A stretch of DNA of 8,726 bases. It comes from Betaproteobacteria bacterium HGW-Betaproteobacteria-2 (GTDB lineage Bacteria > Pseudomonadota > Gammaproteobacteria > Burkholderiales > Methylophilaceae). Of this stretch, positions 1 through 7,132 are shown piece by piece. How positions within the stretch are numbered: position 1 is the first letter of the stretch; every line of letters starts with the position of its first letter. Below the pieces are notes generated by a model. That model was given only the letters and a program-made list of their open reading frames with translations, searched no databases and was not told the DNA's origin. The position numbers and the translations under genes are program-made. The DNA lies in NCBI GenBank assembly GCA_002842255.1, contig PHCM01000049.1, positions 1-8,726 of the forward strand, given 5' to 3'.

Positions 1-7
1 TCTTCCC

Positions 8-1141
8 ATGCCTATTATTGGAATTGTTGCTGGAGAGGCTTCAGGCGATCTATTGGGCAGTCATCTGATTCGCGCCCTGAAAAAGCGTCGGCCGGACCTG
101 GAGTTTGTCGGTATCGCCGGTCCAAAAATGATGGCCGAAGGCGCCAAAACCCTGTTCCCCATGGAACGCCTTTCCGTGCGCGGTTTTGTCGAAGTGATCC
201 GGCACCTGCCGGGCTTGCTCAAATTGCGCAAGCAACTTGCTCAGCATTTTCTGCAAAACCCGCCTGATCTTTTTATCGGCATTGATGCGCCGGACTTCAA
301 TTTTGCACTGGAGCGCAAACTGAAGCAGCATGGCATACGCACGATCCATTACGTCAGTCCGTCGATCTGGGCATGGCGCAAGGGGCGTATCAGGAAGATC
401 AAGGCAGCTGTATCACATATGCTGGCGCTGTTTCCATTCGAGCCGGCCATTTATCAGGCAGCTGATATCCCGGTCAGCTACGTCGGCCACCCTCTGGCAG
501 ACATACTGCCACTGGAATCCAGCATGCGAGAGGCGAGAGAAGACCTTAAACTGCAAAATGCCAATCAGGTCATCGCCATGTTGCCCGGTAGCCGCCAAAG
601 TGAAGTCAGGCAACTGGCCAGGCTTTATGTCAGAACCGCCAGACTAATGCTGAACAAACAACCCTCGCTGAAGTTTCTGATACCTTTGGTAACCAAAGAG
701 ACCCGTGAGATATTCCAACAGGCGATTTATGACGATAATGCGCAGGACCTGCCATTACAGATTCTATTCGGCCATGCGCATCTTGCCATGCAGGCGGCCG
801 ATGCCATTATCGTCGCTTCCGGAACCGCCACCCTCGAAGCTGCATTGATCAAGCGGCCGATGGTCATTACCTATCGCATGCCACGCCTGAGCTGGATGCT
901 GCTGAAGCGTATGAATTACCTGCCTTACGTCGGCTTACCCAATATCCTCGCCAATCGCTTTGTCGTGCCTGAACTGCTCCAGCATGATGCCAACCCGGAA
1001 AAACTGGCTGAAACGACCCTGCATCTGATTGAGGACAAGAACTTGATGGCTGAGATTCGCGAAGAGTTCACGCGCATGCACCTGACACTGCGACAGAATA
1101 CAGAAGAGAAGGCTGCGGATGCCATTTTGGCCTATCTGTAA
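8..1141 (+). CDS. lpxB: Lipid-A-disaccharide synthase LpxB
   Basis: LpxB joins UDP-2,3-diacylglucosamine to lipid X (2,3-diacylglucosamine-1-phosphate) to form the lipid A disaccharide. It acts as a peripheral enzyme on the inner face of the cytoplasmic membrane. The 377-residue product is close to the usual family length (about 380). Visible family motifs, in order, are AGEASGD (8-14), GIDAPDFN (91-98), YVSPSIWAWR (115-124), YVGHPL (158-163), LPGSRQSEV (192-200) and SGTATLE (271-277), as expected of a two-lobed GT-B type glycosyltransferase (family GT19). The ATG lies seven bases from the window edge, so its ribosome binding site cannot be judged. The N-terminus nevertheless aligns well with the family because AGEASGD begins at residue 8. 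The gene ends 12 bases before rnhB on the same strand, so the two are probably co-transcribed. The rest of the expected lpxD-fabZ-lpxA group would lie to the left, outside the window. Confidence 0.97.
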   Translation: MPIIGIVAGEASGDLLGSHLIRALKKRRPDLEFVGIAGPKMMAEGAKTLFPMERLSVRGFVEVIRHLPGLLKLRKQLAQHFLQNPPDLFIGIDAPDFNFALERKLKQHGIRTIHYVSPSIWAWRKGRIRKIKAAVSHMLALFPFEPAIYQAADIPVSYVGHPLADILPLESSMREAREDLKLQNANQVIAMLPGSRQSEVRQLARLYVRTARLMLNKQPSLKFLIPLVTKETREIFQQAIYDDNAQDLPLQILFGHAHLAMQAADAIIVASGTATLEAALIKRPMVITYRMPRLSWMLLKRMNYLPYVGLPNILANRFVVPELLQHDANPEKLAETTLHLIEDKNLMAEIREEFTRMHLTLRQNTEEKAADAILAYL

Positions 1142-1153
1142 GGACTCGAAGTC

Positions 1154-1738
1154 ATGCTGATCTGTGGCGTGGATGAAGCCGGCAGAGGACCGCTGGCCGG
1201 GGCGGTGTATGCCGCAGCAGTTATTCTCGATCCGCATTACACAATAGCAGGACTGGCCGATTCCAAGACGCTCTCGGAAAGCCGACGTGATTTTCTGGCG
1301 GTGGAAATCCGTGAGCATGCCTTGGCTTGGGCGATTGCCAGCAGCAGTGTGGAAGAGATCGACCGTCTGAATATCCTGCAAGCCAGCCTATTGGCCATGA
1401 AACGCGCCATCGAAGCACTGAAGAACAAAGAAGGGTCGCTGGTTGTTCCGCATCAGGTTTTGGTTGATGGCCTGCATTGCCCTAAAATCGATATCCCGTC
1501 ACAGGCGATCGTCAAGGGCGACAGCAAGGAGCCGTCGATTGCAGCAGCTTCGATTCTGGCCAAGACTGCACGTGATGAAGAAATGCGCGAAATGGCGTTA
1601 CGCTACCCGCAATATGACTTTGCCAGGCACAAGGGCTATCCAACCAAGGATCACATGCAACGACTTGCCGAGCATGGAGTTTCCGCAATACACCGTCGCA
1701 GTTATGGACCGGTCAAGAAGCTGCTTGCTGGCAGCTGA
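1154..1738 (+). CDS. rnhB: Ribonuclease HII
   Basis: RNase HII cuts RNA in RNA-DNA hybrids and starts removal of single ribonucleotides misincorporated in DNA. The 194-residue protein has the family's usual length. The four metal-binding acidic residues are visible: D7 and E8 in GVDEAGRG, D105 in LVDG and D123 in VKGDS. The conserved [10 protein letters not shown] segment (132-141) and the HKGYPT motif with Y162, which in known structures helps recognise the junction ribonucleotide, are also present. The start is supported by AAGGA at 1140-1144, which overlaps the lpxB stop region and sits 9 bases before the ATG. A position 12 bases after lpxB is a common arrangement in beta- and gammaproteobacteria and implies shared transcription. 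The stop is only 5 bases from the stop of the convergent DUF3365 gene, and no intrinsic terminator is visible there. Confidence 0.97.
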   Translation: MLICGVDEAGRGPLAGAVYAAAVILDPHYTIAGLADSKTLSESRRDFLAVEIREHALAWAIASSSVEEIDRLNILQASLLAMKRAIEALKNKEGSLVVPHQVLVDGLHCPKIDIPSQAIVKGDSKEPSIAAASILAKTARDEEMREMALRYPQYDFARHKGYPTKDHMQRLAEHGVSAIHRRSYGPVKKLLAGS

Positions 1739-1743
1739 GCGCC

Positions 1744-2331
1744 TTACCTGATTTTCTGTCTGATCGAAACGGCGCCTCGGATCTCACCGGGACTGTAACC
1801 GACAGCCTGATCCGCCGGATATTCCTTAGCTAGCAGGGCCTTTACGTTTGCCGAGATATCCTCCGGCTTGCCATGGCATTGCAGACATAACGGTTGCGTG
1901 GGTATGGCTCGCATGTAATGGTGCCATTCGCCACCGGCATCCTCATACACTGTAACAAGTTCCAGCGCGCCCGCTGTGCCGTCGCGCTGTTGACGATCAA
2001 AGTTCTGAAGTGCGAGCCTTTCGTCCGCTTTCGGCGTTCCCAGGGTCTGGTTGCGGGGTTTCAGTGACACCCGCGAGACCAGCCTGCTGTCATTCGAATA
2101 TTGTTTGGCCAGAGCGGGAGCCACTTCCTTGCATACGCTAATCGCGCTTTCCGTGCCAGCAGATTCGATCTGCTGCTTCAGTGTACCAGCCAACTGTTGC
2201 ATGAACTCTTGGGCTACCTTGCGACTATCATCGGTATACGATGCATAAAGGTCTGCATCAGCCCACGAACTGCCAGCCATGGAACAAACCCCTAGGACAA
2301 TAAACAGTGATTTCAGGTTTGAATTCAGCAT
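1744..2331 (-). CDS. Exported Tll0287-like (DUF3365) c-type heme protein
   Basis: The 195-residue product has an N-terminal signal peptide: a basic start, a hydrophobic stretch around residues 8-20 and a likely cut after SSWA (about residue 24). The mature protein should be periplasmic. It carries one heme c attachment motif, CLQCH (C149-H153), within PLCLQCHGKPE, and ends with a conserved-looking GYSPGEIRGAVSI segment. C67, in AISVCKEVAP, matches the conserved Cys that in the cyanobacterial Tll0287 structure serves as the second axial heme ligand (recalled from the family, not tested here). The fold would be PAS-like, so sensing or electron transfer is possible, but no function is established. 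The start is set by AAGGAG (+ strand 2338-2343), six bases before the ATG. The gene lies 58 bases after the methyltransferase gene on the same strand, so it may be the last member of that operon or have its own promoter. Confidence 0.86.
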   Translation of the reverse strand: MLNSNLKSLFIVLGVCSMAGSSWADADLYASYTDDSRKVAQEFMQQLAGTLKQQIESAGTESAISVCKEVAPALAKQYSNDSRLVSRVSLKPRNQTLGTPKADERLALQNFDRQQRDGTAGALELVTVYEDAGGEWHHYMRAIPTQPLCLQCHGKPEDISANVKALLAKEYPADQAVGYSPGEIRGAVSIRQKIR

Positions 2332-2389
2332 TCCAAACTCCTTGCAATCGAATCAGGATTCCATTAGGCGCAATGTAGCGCAATAACCG
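2332..2389. other. Spacer upstream of the DUF3365 gene with a short dyad
   Basis: This 58-base gap separates two minus-strand genes. It contains the ribosome binding site AAGGAG (minus strand, 2338-2343) and a 12-base dyad GAATC-AG-GATTC at 2350-2361. The dyad's two-base centre is too small for an RNA hairpin loop, but it could be a protein-binding site. It also holds a short direct repeat of GCGCAAT (2368-2374 and 2378-2384). I found no convincing -35/-10 pair and no hairpin with a U-run, so neither a promoter nor a terminator can be called. The dyad is short enough to be chance. Confidence 0.3.
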
Positions 2390-3112
2390 CTAGCTTGCCA
2401 GCAGCAGAAATACGGTAAGCTGTTTCTGCAGGGATGGCGCAGTGAGTTTTTGCCATTCTGCAATCGTTCGTGTTTGTATCAGTTCGCTCTCCAGGGTCAG
2501 GTTGCAGGCCACACACAAACGTGTCTGCGGCTGGCAACTGGCCAGAATGTCATCGAACAGATGCTGGTTGCGATACGGAGTTTCGATGAATATCTGTGTC
2601 TCATCGGCCTTGGCAGAATGCTTTTCGATTTCCCTCAGTCGCTGATTACGTGCCGATTTTTCGGCCGGCAGATATCCAAGAAAACTGAAACGCTGACCAT
2701 CAAGGCCGGAGGCAATCAGCGCCAGCAGGATAGACGAAGGGCCGACCAGCGGTTTGACGCGGATCCCGCGGCGATGAGCCAGTGCAACCAGCTTAGCGCC
2801 GGGATCAGCAATCCCGGGACAACCGGCTTCGGACATGATGCCGACATCCTGGCCTGCAAGCAGGGGCGCAAGCAGTGCCGGGATGTCCTTGTCTTGCGTG
2901 TGCTCGTTCAAGGTGCTCAGTGCCAGTTCACGTACCGGACGCAGCGTCTTGATGCTGCCAAGAAAACGTCTGGCTGATTTTTCGTTCTCGACCACGAAAT
3001 TTTCCAGTCTGCGGGCAATATTCACGACATCGACAGGCAATACCGGTTCATGGTGATCGTCACCAAGGGTGACCGGGATCAGATAGAGCGTTCCGTACGA
3101 TGTCGGTGGCAT
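2390..3112 (-). CDS. SAM-dependent methyltransferase, tetrapyrrole-methylase family (RsmI-like)
   Basis: The protein belongs to the corrin/porphyrin methyltransferase superfamily (TP_methylase fold), which includes the 16S rRNA 2'-O-methyltransferase RsmI. Seen in the 240-residue product are the N-terminal GTLYLIPVTLGD strand, SEAGCPGIADPG (94-105), GPSS (124-127), FSFLGYLPA (142-150) and ETPYR (177-181). These correspond to the SAM-binding and domain-closing motifs of the family. It is shorter than RsmI proper (roughly 280-290 residues) and seems to be the separate RsmI-like paralogue common in betaproteobacteria, whose substrate I cannot name. The start chosen is the ATG at 3112-3110, which shares its first base with the stop of the DUF4139 gene (TGATG), implying translational coupling. 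A TTG one codon upstream is possible but less likely. Finding this gene close to maf is typical of betaproteobacteria. Confidence 0.9.
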   Translation of the reverse strand: MPPTSYGTLYLIPVTLGDDHHEPVLPVDVVNIARRLENFVVENEKSARRFLGSIKTLRPVRELALSTLNEHTQDKDIPALLAPLLAGQDVGIMSEAGCPGIADPGAKLVALAHRRGIRVKPLVGPSSILLALIASGLDGQRFSFLGYLPAEKSARNQRLREIEKHSAKADETQIFIETPYRNQHLFDDILASCQPQTRLCVACNLTLESELIQTRTIAEWQKLTAPSLQKQLTVFLLLAS

Positions 3113-4548
3113 CAATAAATCACCTGAACGCGGTAGGATAGTGTGGTTTGACCGTCTGCCGGCACATCGACCGTCCAGACTGCCGTATTGCTGGCAGCTT
3201 TCCTGCTCGGATGGCTGCTGTCGAGGATTTTCCAGTCGCCAGGAATCGGCTCCTGCACGGTCACTGTTACACGCTCCTTCTTGGCATTCTTCAGGACGAT
3301 CTTATACGCGCTTTCGAATGCGTTGCTCCCTTTGATCGGCCTGGGTAGCTTCTTGAAATTGGTCTGTTTCTTGTCGGCCGTCACGTCGAACGCCTCGCCC
3401 AGCTTGAGGCGTACGGTTTCATTGCGAGGGGTGTGATCGATGCGGTCCTCGCCGACGAACTGGGCGTTACCGGCAGTATCCTTTTTGTAGACGCGCATGA
3501 TGCCTTTCGGCAAGGGCATGCCCAGTTGTGCATTCTCCTTGTTGTCGAATTCGACAAAGACGCCGACCTTCATTTTCTGGCCGAGATCACCATAACTGGA
3601 CTGGTAGTAATAGTCTGCGCCACGCAGTAGCAGTTCCTTGCGTACCGGTACATTCGTGGCAGAAAGCAGGGCGACCTGCTTGGTCTGGTTTTCTGCAATG
3701 GTGGTTGGCCGATCCAGCGTATAGAGGTGATACTCCAGCAAGGCTTCTTCCGCCATGGGCGCAGCGGCAGCCATGTCCATCATTTCCATGGATCTGGATT
3801 TTACTGCCATGGGGTATTGTTCATGGACACGGTTGATGTCACCGGCAACCAGTTGCAGACGGGCATCGCGGTAGCTTGTGCCGCTGGTGTTGCTGAGCGT
3901 CACCCAGCCGGAAAGGTCCAGTTTGTCATCTGTCGCATTCAGCTCAGCCACATAGTCCGCTTTCCAGCCCAGGCCGCCTGTCAGATAGCTCAACTCCACA
4001 TCCTGCCTATTGGCGGTCTTGTTGTTCAGTTGCATGACCAGCGTCGGCCGGTCGCGCAGATTGGCAGGTACGTCGTGGTAGACGATACGGCCGGGAATGC
4101 CGGTTTCGATGCGGTCGCCCATCTTCAACACTACGCCATTGTTTGCCGCCAGCACTTGCGCCTGCTCTCTGCTTTCTACGCCGGTGGCCGGGTTGATGCT
4201 GATGATATCGACCGCCTTGCCGACGAATTTCTCCAGCAGTTTTTGCGGCGTCAGGAGGTCAAAGTCGAAATTCTGCTCGAGCACGGACAGGGAACCGTTC
4301 AGGCTACGCAGCAGCGCCGTCTCCGGTCGTATCTGCGCGCTGACATCGCGCAGCGCCAGGCTGTTCAGTCCGGGAGAAAGATGGATGCTGCGTTGATCCT
4401 TGACCAGAGCCAGATCCTGATTGTAGATCGTCACCGCCACATGCCGCTGATCATCCAGCGTACTGCGAATTTCATCGGCCAGCGAGGTTGAAATGCCGAA
4501 CATGAACAGCCCGGCAAGGGAACATGAAAGCAGAGGGGATTTAAGCAT
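3112..4548 (-). CDS. Secreted DUF4139 domain protein
   Basis: This 478-residue protein starts with a signal peptide (hydrophobic core about residues 6-20, likely cut after STSLA at residue 24), so it is probably periplasmic. The rest is rich in predicted beta strands and lacks further membrane segments. The segment LTGGLGWKADYVAELN (189-204) and the following GWVTLSNTSGTSYRDARLQLVAGD (214-237, quoted in part) fit the DUF4139 family. The C-terminus (about 410-478) reads like a beta-sandwich, with VTVQEPIPGDWKI (429-441) and a terminal LSYRVQVIY. A Met/Ala-rich stretch at 247-265 holds six Met residues and is probably a flexible loop. No catalytic motif is recognised and the function is unknown. 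The start is supported by GGAG (+ strand 4555-4558), six bases before the ATG. The gene follows maf by 37 bases and overlaps the methyltransferase start by one base, so it sits inside that operon. Confidence 0.85.
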   Translation of the reverse strand: MLKSPLLSCSLAGLFMFGISTSLADEIRSTLDDQRHVAVTIYNQDLALVKDQRSIHLSPGLNSLALRDVSAQIRPETALLRSLNGSLSVLEQNFDFDLLTPQKLLEKFVGKAVDIISINPATGVESREQAQVLAANNGVVLKMGDRIETGIPGRIVYHDVPANLRDRPTLVMQLNNKTANRQDVELSYLTGGLGWKADYVAELNATDDKLDLSGWVTLSNTSGTSYRDARLQLVAGDINRVHEQYPMAVKSRSMEMMDMAAAAPMAEEALLEYHLYTLDRPTTIAENQTKQVALLSATNVPVRKELLLRGADYYYQSSYGDLGQKMKVGVFVEFDNKENAQLGMPLPKGIMRVYKKDTAGNAQFVGEDRIDHTPRNETVRLKLGEAFDVTADKKQTNFKKLPRPIKGSNAFESAYKIVLKNAKKERVTVTVQEPIPGDWKILDSSHPSRKAASNTAVWTVDVPADGQTTLSYRVQVIY

Positions 4549-4585
4549 TTTTATCTCCAGAAATGGGTTCCAGAACTTTGTTTCG

Positions 4586-5170
4586 CTATATTACGTCAAC
4601 GCCTTCGTTCTGCAGCATGCTGATCAGTCTGATGAGTGGCAGACCAATCAGCGCGTTAGGGTCATCGCCCTGCATGGCCTCGATCAGTGCAATGCCCAGG
4701 CCTTCGGATTTTGCGCTACCTGCACAGTGATAGGGCTGCTCTTTCAATAGATATCGTTCGATCTGATTTTCACTGAGATTCCTGAACTTCACCCGGTAAG
4801 GCACAGCGTCAGCTTGCATGGAACCGGTTGCAGCATTGAATAGACAGAGCGCACTATAAAAAGTTACTTCGCGTCCACGCATCATGCGCAGCTGCCTGAC
4901 GGCATTGTCGTGAGTCATGGGTTTACCCAGCTGCAGGTTATCCAGTGTGGCGACCTGGTCGCAGCCGATAACCAGCGCGGCCGGATGTTCCTCGGCAATT
5001 TTGCGCGCCTTCACTTGCGCCAGTCGCAATGCCGTCTCCTGTGGCAGCTCTTCGTTCAGCGGAGTTTCATCAACATCCGGCGCAATACAGGTAAACGGTA
5101 ATTGGAGGCGTTCCAGAAGTTCACGCCGGTAGATTGAAGATGAGGCCAGAATCAGTTGAGGTGCATTCAT
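4586..5170 (-). CDS. maf: Maf family nucleotide pyrophosphatase, YceF type (7-methyl-GTP)
   Basis: Maf proteins hydrolyse non-canonical or modified nucleoside triphosphates to monophosphates and keep them out of nucleic acids. The YceF subfamily prefers 7-methyl-GTP. The 194-residue product starts with [17 protein letters not shown] (6-22), the phosphate-binding Maf signature with R15. It has the catalytic-acid motif GCDQVA (69-74, D71), GKPMT (82-86) and a C-terminal [14 protein letters not shown] (149-162). [13 protein letters not shown] (168-180) resembles YceF rather than the dTTP/UTP-type Maf. The ATG at 5170 is chosen because the signature begins directly after it. The frame stays open to an upstream ATG at 5284, but that extension crosses the terminator and the end of pycB and does not look like Maf sequence. 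No good Shine-Dalgarno sequence is visible. It is the first gene of the minus-strand block that continues with the DUF4139 and methyltransferase genes. Confidence 0.93.
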   Translation of the reverse strand: MNAPQLILASSSIYRRELLERLQLPFTCIAPDVDETPLNEELPQETALRLAQVKARKIAEEHPAALVIGCDQVATLDNLQLGKPMTHDNAVRQLRMMRGREVTFYSALCLFNAATGSMQADAVPYRVKFRNLSENQIERYLLKEQPYHCAGSAKSEGLGIALIEAMQGDDPNALIGLPLIRLISMLQNEGVDVI

Positions 5171-5194
5171 TATATTGGTTTGCCGACAGGGAAT

Positions 5195-5224
5195 AAAAAA
5201 GCCGATAGCGTTTACGCTATCGGC
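5195..5224 (-). terminator. Rho-independent terminator of the pycA-pycB unit
   Basis: A perfect 10-bp inverted repeat, GCCGATAGCG and CGCTATCGGC (5201-5210 and 5215-5224), flanks a 4-base loop. On the minus strand it is followed directly by TTTTTT (5195-5200), the standard intrinsic terminator layout. It lies 28 bases beyond the pycB stop and 24 bases before the maf start. There is no T-run on the + strand side, so it should act only on minus-strand transcripts. It separates pycAB from the maf operon. Confidence 0.93.
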
Positions 5225-5252
5225 CAGAGTTTGAAGCGTTAAGCGATCTGAA

Positions 5253-7097
5253 TCAAGCGGGCTGGATTTCCAGCAGGGTTTCATCCGGAGTCACACTGTC
5301 GCCTTTTTTGACATGGATGGCGACTACCGTGCCGGATTTCGGCGCCTGAATTTCGTTTTCCATTTTCATGGCTTCGATCACCAGCACAGGATCACCGGCA
5401 CTGACCTTGCCGCCAACGGCTACCTTGACGTCCACGATGGTGCCAGGCATCGCCGTGGTGACACAGCCTTCATGGGTTGGACGAGGCCGCTTGCTGCCAC
5501 CGGACGATGTCGCAACCTTCTTTTTGGCGGTGCCGCCGCTGCCTTCGGCCACTTCGATCTCGCTCAGCGTTTCGACCAGGACTTCCTCGGCTATACCATC
5601 AACAGATACATAGTAGGGTCGCTGGTCTTCACCAGGATGACCACTACCGGTCAGCCGGATATGGAAAGTTTCACCATGCAGCGTGACATTGAATTCATTT
5701 GGTGCATAGCGCGCATCAGCGGATGCAGGTGTGTGTTTCTCATGCAGCGGTTCAGGCTTCAGGGTGCCGGCATTACGTTCCTGCAGGAAAGTCTTGGCCA
5801 TTTCCGGGAACATGGCATAAGTCAGCACATCTTCCTCGGTCTTGCACAAGCCTTCAGCATCCTGACGCAGCTTGTCCATCTCGTCTTCCAGCAGATCAGC
5901 CGGACGACATTGGATGACCTCTGCCTCACCGACTGCCATGCTTTTCACGGTCTGGTTGACTGCTGCCGGAGCCTTACCGTAATGGCCCATCAGATAGTTT
6001 TTGACTTCAGTCGTTACTGATGCATAACGAGTGCCGGTCATCACGTTCAATACGGCCTGTGTACCGACAATCTGTGAAGTCGGGGTGACCAGCGGAGGAA
6101 AGCCCAGGTCTTCACGCACGCGAGGGATTTCGGCAAGCACTTCGTCCATGCGCTCAAGTGCGCCTTGTTCCTTCAACTGGTTCGACAAATTGGAGATCAT
6201 GCCGCCCGGAACCTGGTTGACCAGCACGCGGGTATCAACGCCGGTGAAGTCGCTCTCGAACTGCCAGTACTTTTTGCGAACTTCGCGGAAGTAGGCCGTG
6301 ATTTCCTGTAGCGCGGCAATATCGAGGCCGGTATCGTACTCCGTGCCTTGCAACGCGGCGACCAGGCTTTCTGTCGATGTGTGGCTGGCGCCTTCGCCGA
6401 AAGCGGAGTTGCAGGTGTCGATCATTGTGGCGCCTGCCTCAATACCTTTCAGGAAACACATGGCGGAAAGGCCGGAAGTTGCATGGCTGTGCAGATGAAT
6501 CGGCAGGCTGACGGAGGCACGTAGCGCTTTCACCAGTTCTGACGTCATCTGAGGCGTTAACAGGCCTGCCATGTCCTTGATGGCCAGCGTATCGCAACCG
6601 AAAGCTTCGAGTTCCTTCGCAAGGCCAACGAAATAGGCAATATCATGCACCGGACTGGTCGTATAGCTGATTGTACCTTCAGCATGCTTGTCGGCAGCCT
6701 TGACCGATTCAATCGAGACCCGCAGGTTACGCATGTCGTTCATGGCATCAAACACACGGAATACATCCACGCCGTTATCGGCGGATTTTTTGACGAATGC
6801 ACGCACCACGTCATCGGAATAATGACGGTAGCCCAGCAGGTTCTGTCCACGCAACAGCATCTGGATACGGGTGTTTGGCAGCGCCTTGCGCAATTTTTTC
6901 AGGCGCTCCCATGGGTCTTCTTTCAGATAGCGGACACAGGCATCGAATGTAGCGCCGCCCCAAGCTTCCAGTGACCAGAAACCGATGGCATCCAATTGCG
7001 GGCAAATGGGCAGCATGTCCTCGGTACGCAGACGCGTCGCTATCAGGGACTGGTGTCCGTCTCGTAAAACCATATCTGAAATATTTACTTTAGCCAT
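5253..7097 (-). CDS. pycB: Biotin-dependent carboxyltransferase subunit (pyruvate carboxylase subunit B / OadA-like)
   Basis: This 614-residue subunit transfers a carboxyl group between biotin and a 2-oxo acid. The N-terminal HMG-lyase-like barrel (about 1-280) shows RDGHQS (12-17, metal ligand D13), RGQNLLGY (83-90), [10 protein letters not shown] (112-121), IKDMAG (173-178, K174 the expected carbamylated lysine) and HLHSHATSG (201-209, metal ligands H203 and H205). A conserved carboxylase domain follows (about 290-480, with [10 protein letters not shown] at 339-348). Next comes a Gly/Ser/Lys-rich hinge (about 518-540) and a C-terminal biotinyl domain with EAMKME, where K578 is the biotin site. 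It follows pycA by 35 bases and ends at a strong terminator. No oadB or oadG membrane subunit is nearby, so a two-subunit pyruvate carboxylase making oxaloacetate is more likely than a sodium-pumping decarboxylase. A 2-oxoglutarate carboxylase (CfiA-like) remains possible from sequence alone. Confidence 0.93.
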   Translation of the reverse strand: MAKVNISDMVLRDGHQSLIATRLRTEDMLPICPQLDAIGFWSLEAWGGATFDACVRYLKEDPWERLKKLRKALPNTRIQMLLRGQNLLGYRHYSDDVVRAFVKKSADNGVDVFRVFDAMNDMRNLRVSIESVKAADKHAEGTISYTTSPVHDIAYFVGLAKELEAFGCDTLAIKDMAGLLTPQMTSELVKALRASVSLPIHLHSHATSGLSAMCFLKGIEAGATMIDTCNSAFGEGASHTSTESLVAALQGTEYDTGLDIAALQEITAYFREVRKKYWQFESDFTGVDTRVLVNQVPGGMISNLSNQLKEQGALERMDEVLAEIPRVREDLGFPPLVTPTSQIVGTQAVLNVMTGTRYASVTTEVKNYLMGHYGKAPAAVNQTVKSMAVGEAEVIQCRPADLLEDEMDKLRQDAEGLCKTEEDVLTYAMFPEMAKTFLQERNAGTLKPEPLHEKHTPASADARYAPNEFNVTLHGETFHIRLTGSGHPGEDQRPYYVSVDGIAEEVLVETLSEIEVAEGSGGTAKKKVATSSGGSKRPRPTHEGCVTTAMPGTIVDVKVAVGGKVSAGDPVLVIEAMKMENEIQAPKSGTVVAIHVKKGDSVTPDETLLEIQPA

Positions 7098-7132
7098 ATT
7101 CTTAACTTGTCACTTTGAATTTAAATGGGTTG

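Noticed and set aside
2364..2389. GCGC-based hairpin as a terminator between the methyltransferase and DUF3365 genes
   Set aside because: Only four base pairs form and there is no U-run after it on either strand.
2450..2977. Open frame of 175 codons on the + strand
   Set aside because: It lies opposite the methyltransferase gene, has no start signal and no family features.
3727..4491. Long open frame (254 codons) on the + strand
   Set aside because: It is antisense to the DUF4139 gene, has no recognisable family motifs or ribosome binding site, and its composition reads like a shadow of the opposite strand.
5169..5174. TATAAT on the minus strand at the maf start as a promoter for maf
   Set aside because: It overlaps the maf ATG, so transcription would begin after the start codon, and there is no good -35 hexamer 17 bases upstream.
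5171..5284. N-terminal extension of maf to the ATG at 5284
   Set aside because: The extra 38 residues cross the terminator and the end of pycB and do not resemble Maf; the family signature starts right after the ATG at 5170.
5313..6020. Open frame of 235 codons on the + strand
   Set aside because: It is antisense to the strongly supported pycB gene and shows no protein motif.
5253..7097. Sodium-pumping oxaloacetate decarboxylase alpha subunit
   Set aside because: The neighbour is a biotin carboxylase and no oadB or oadG-like membrane gene is present in the window; carboxylase function fits better.
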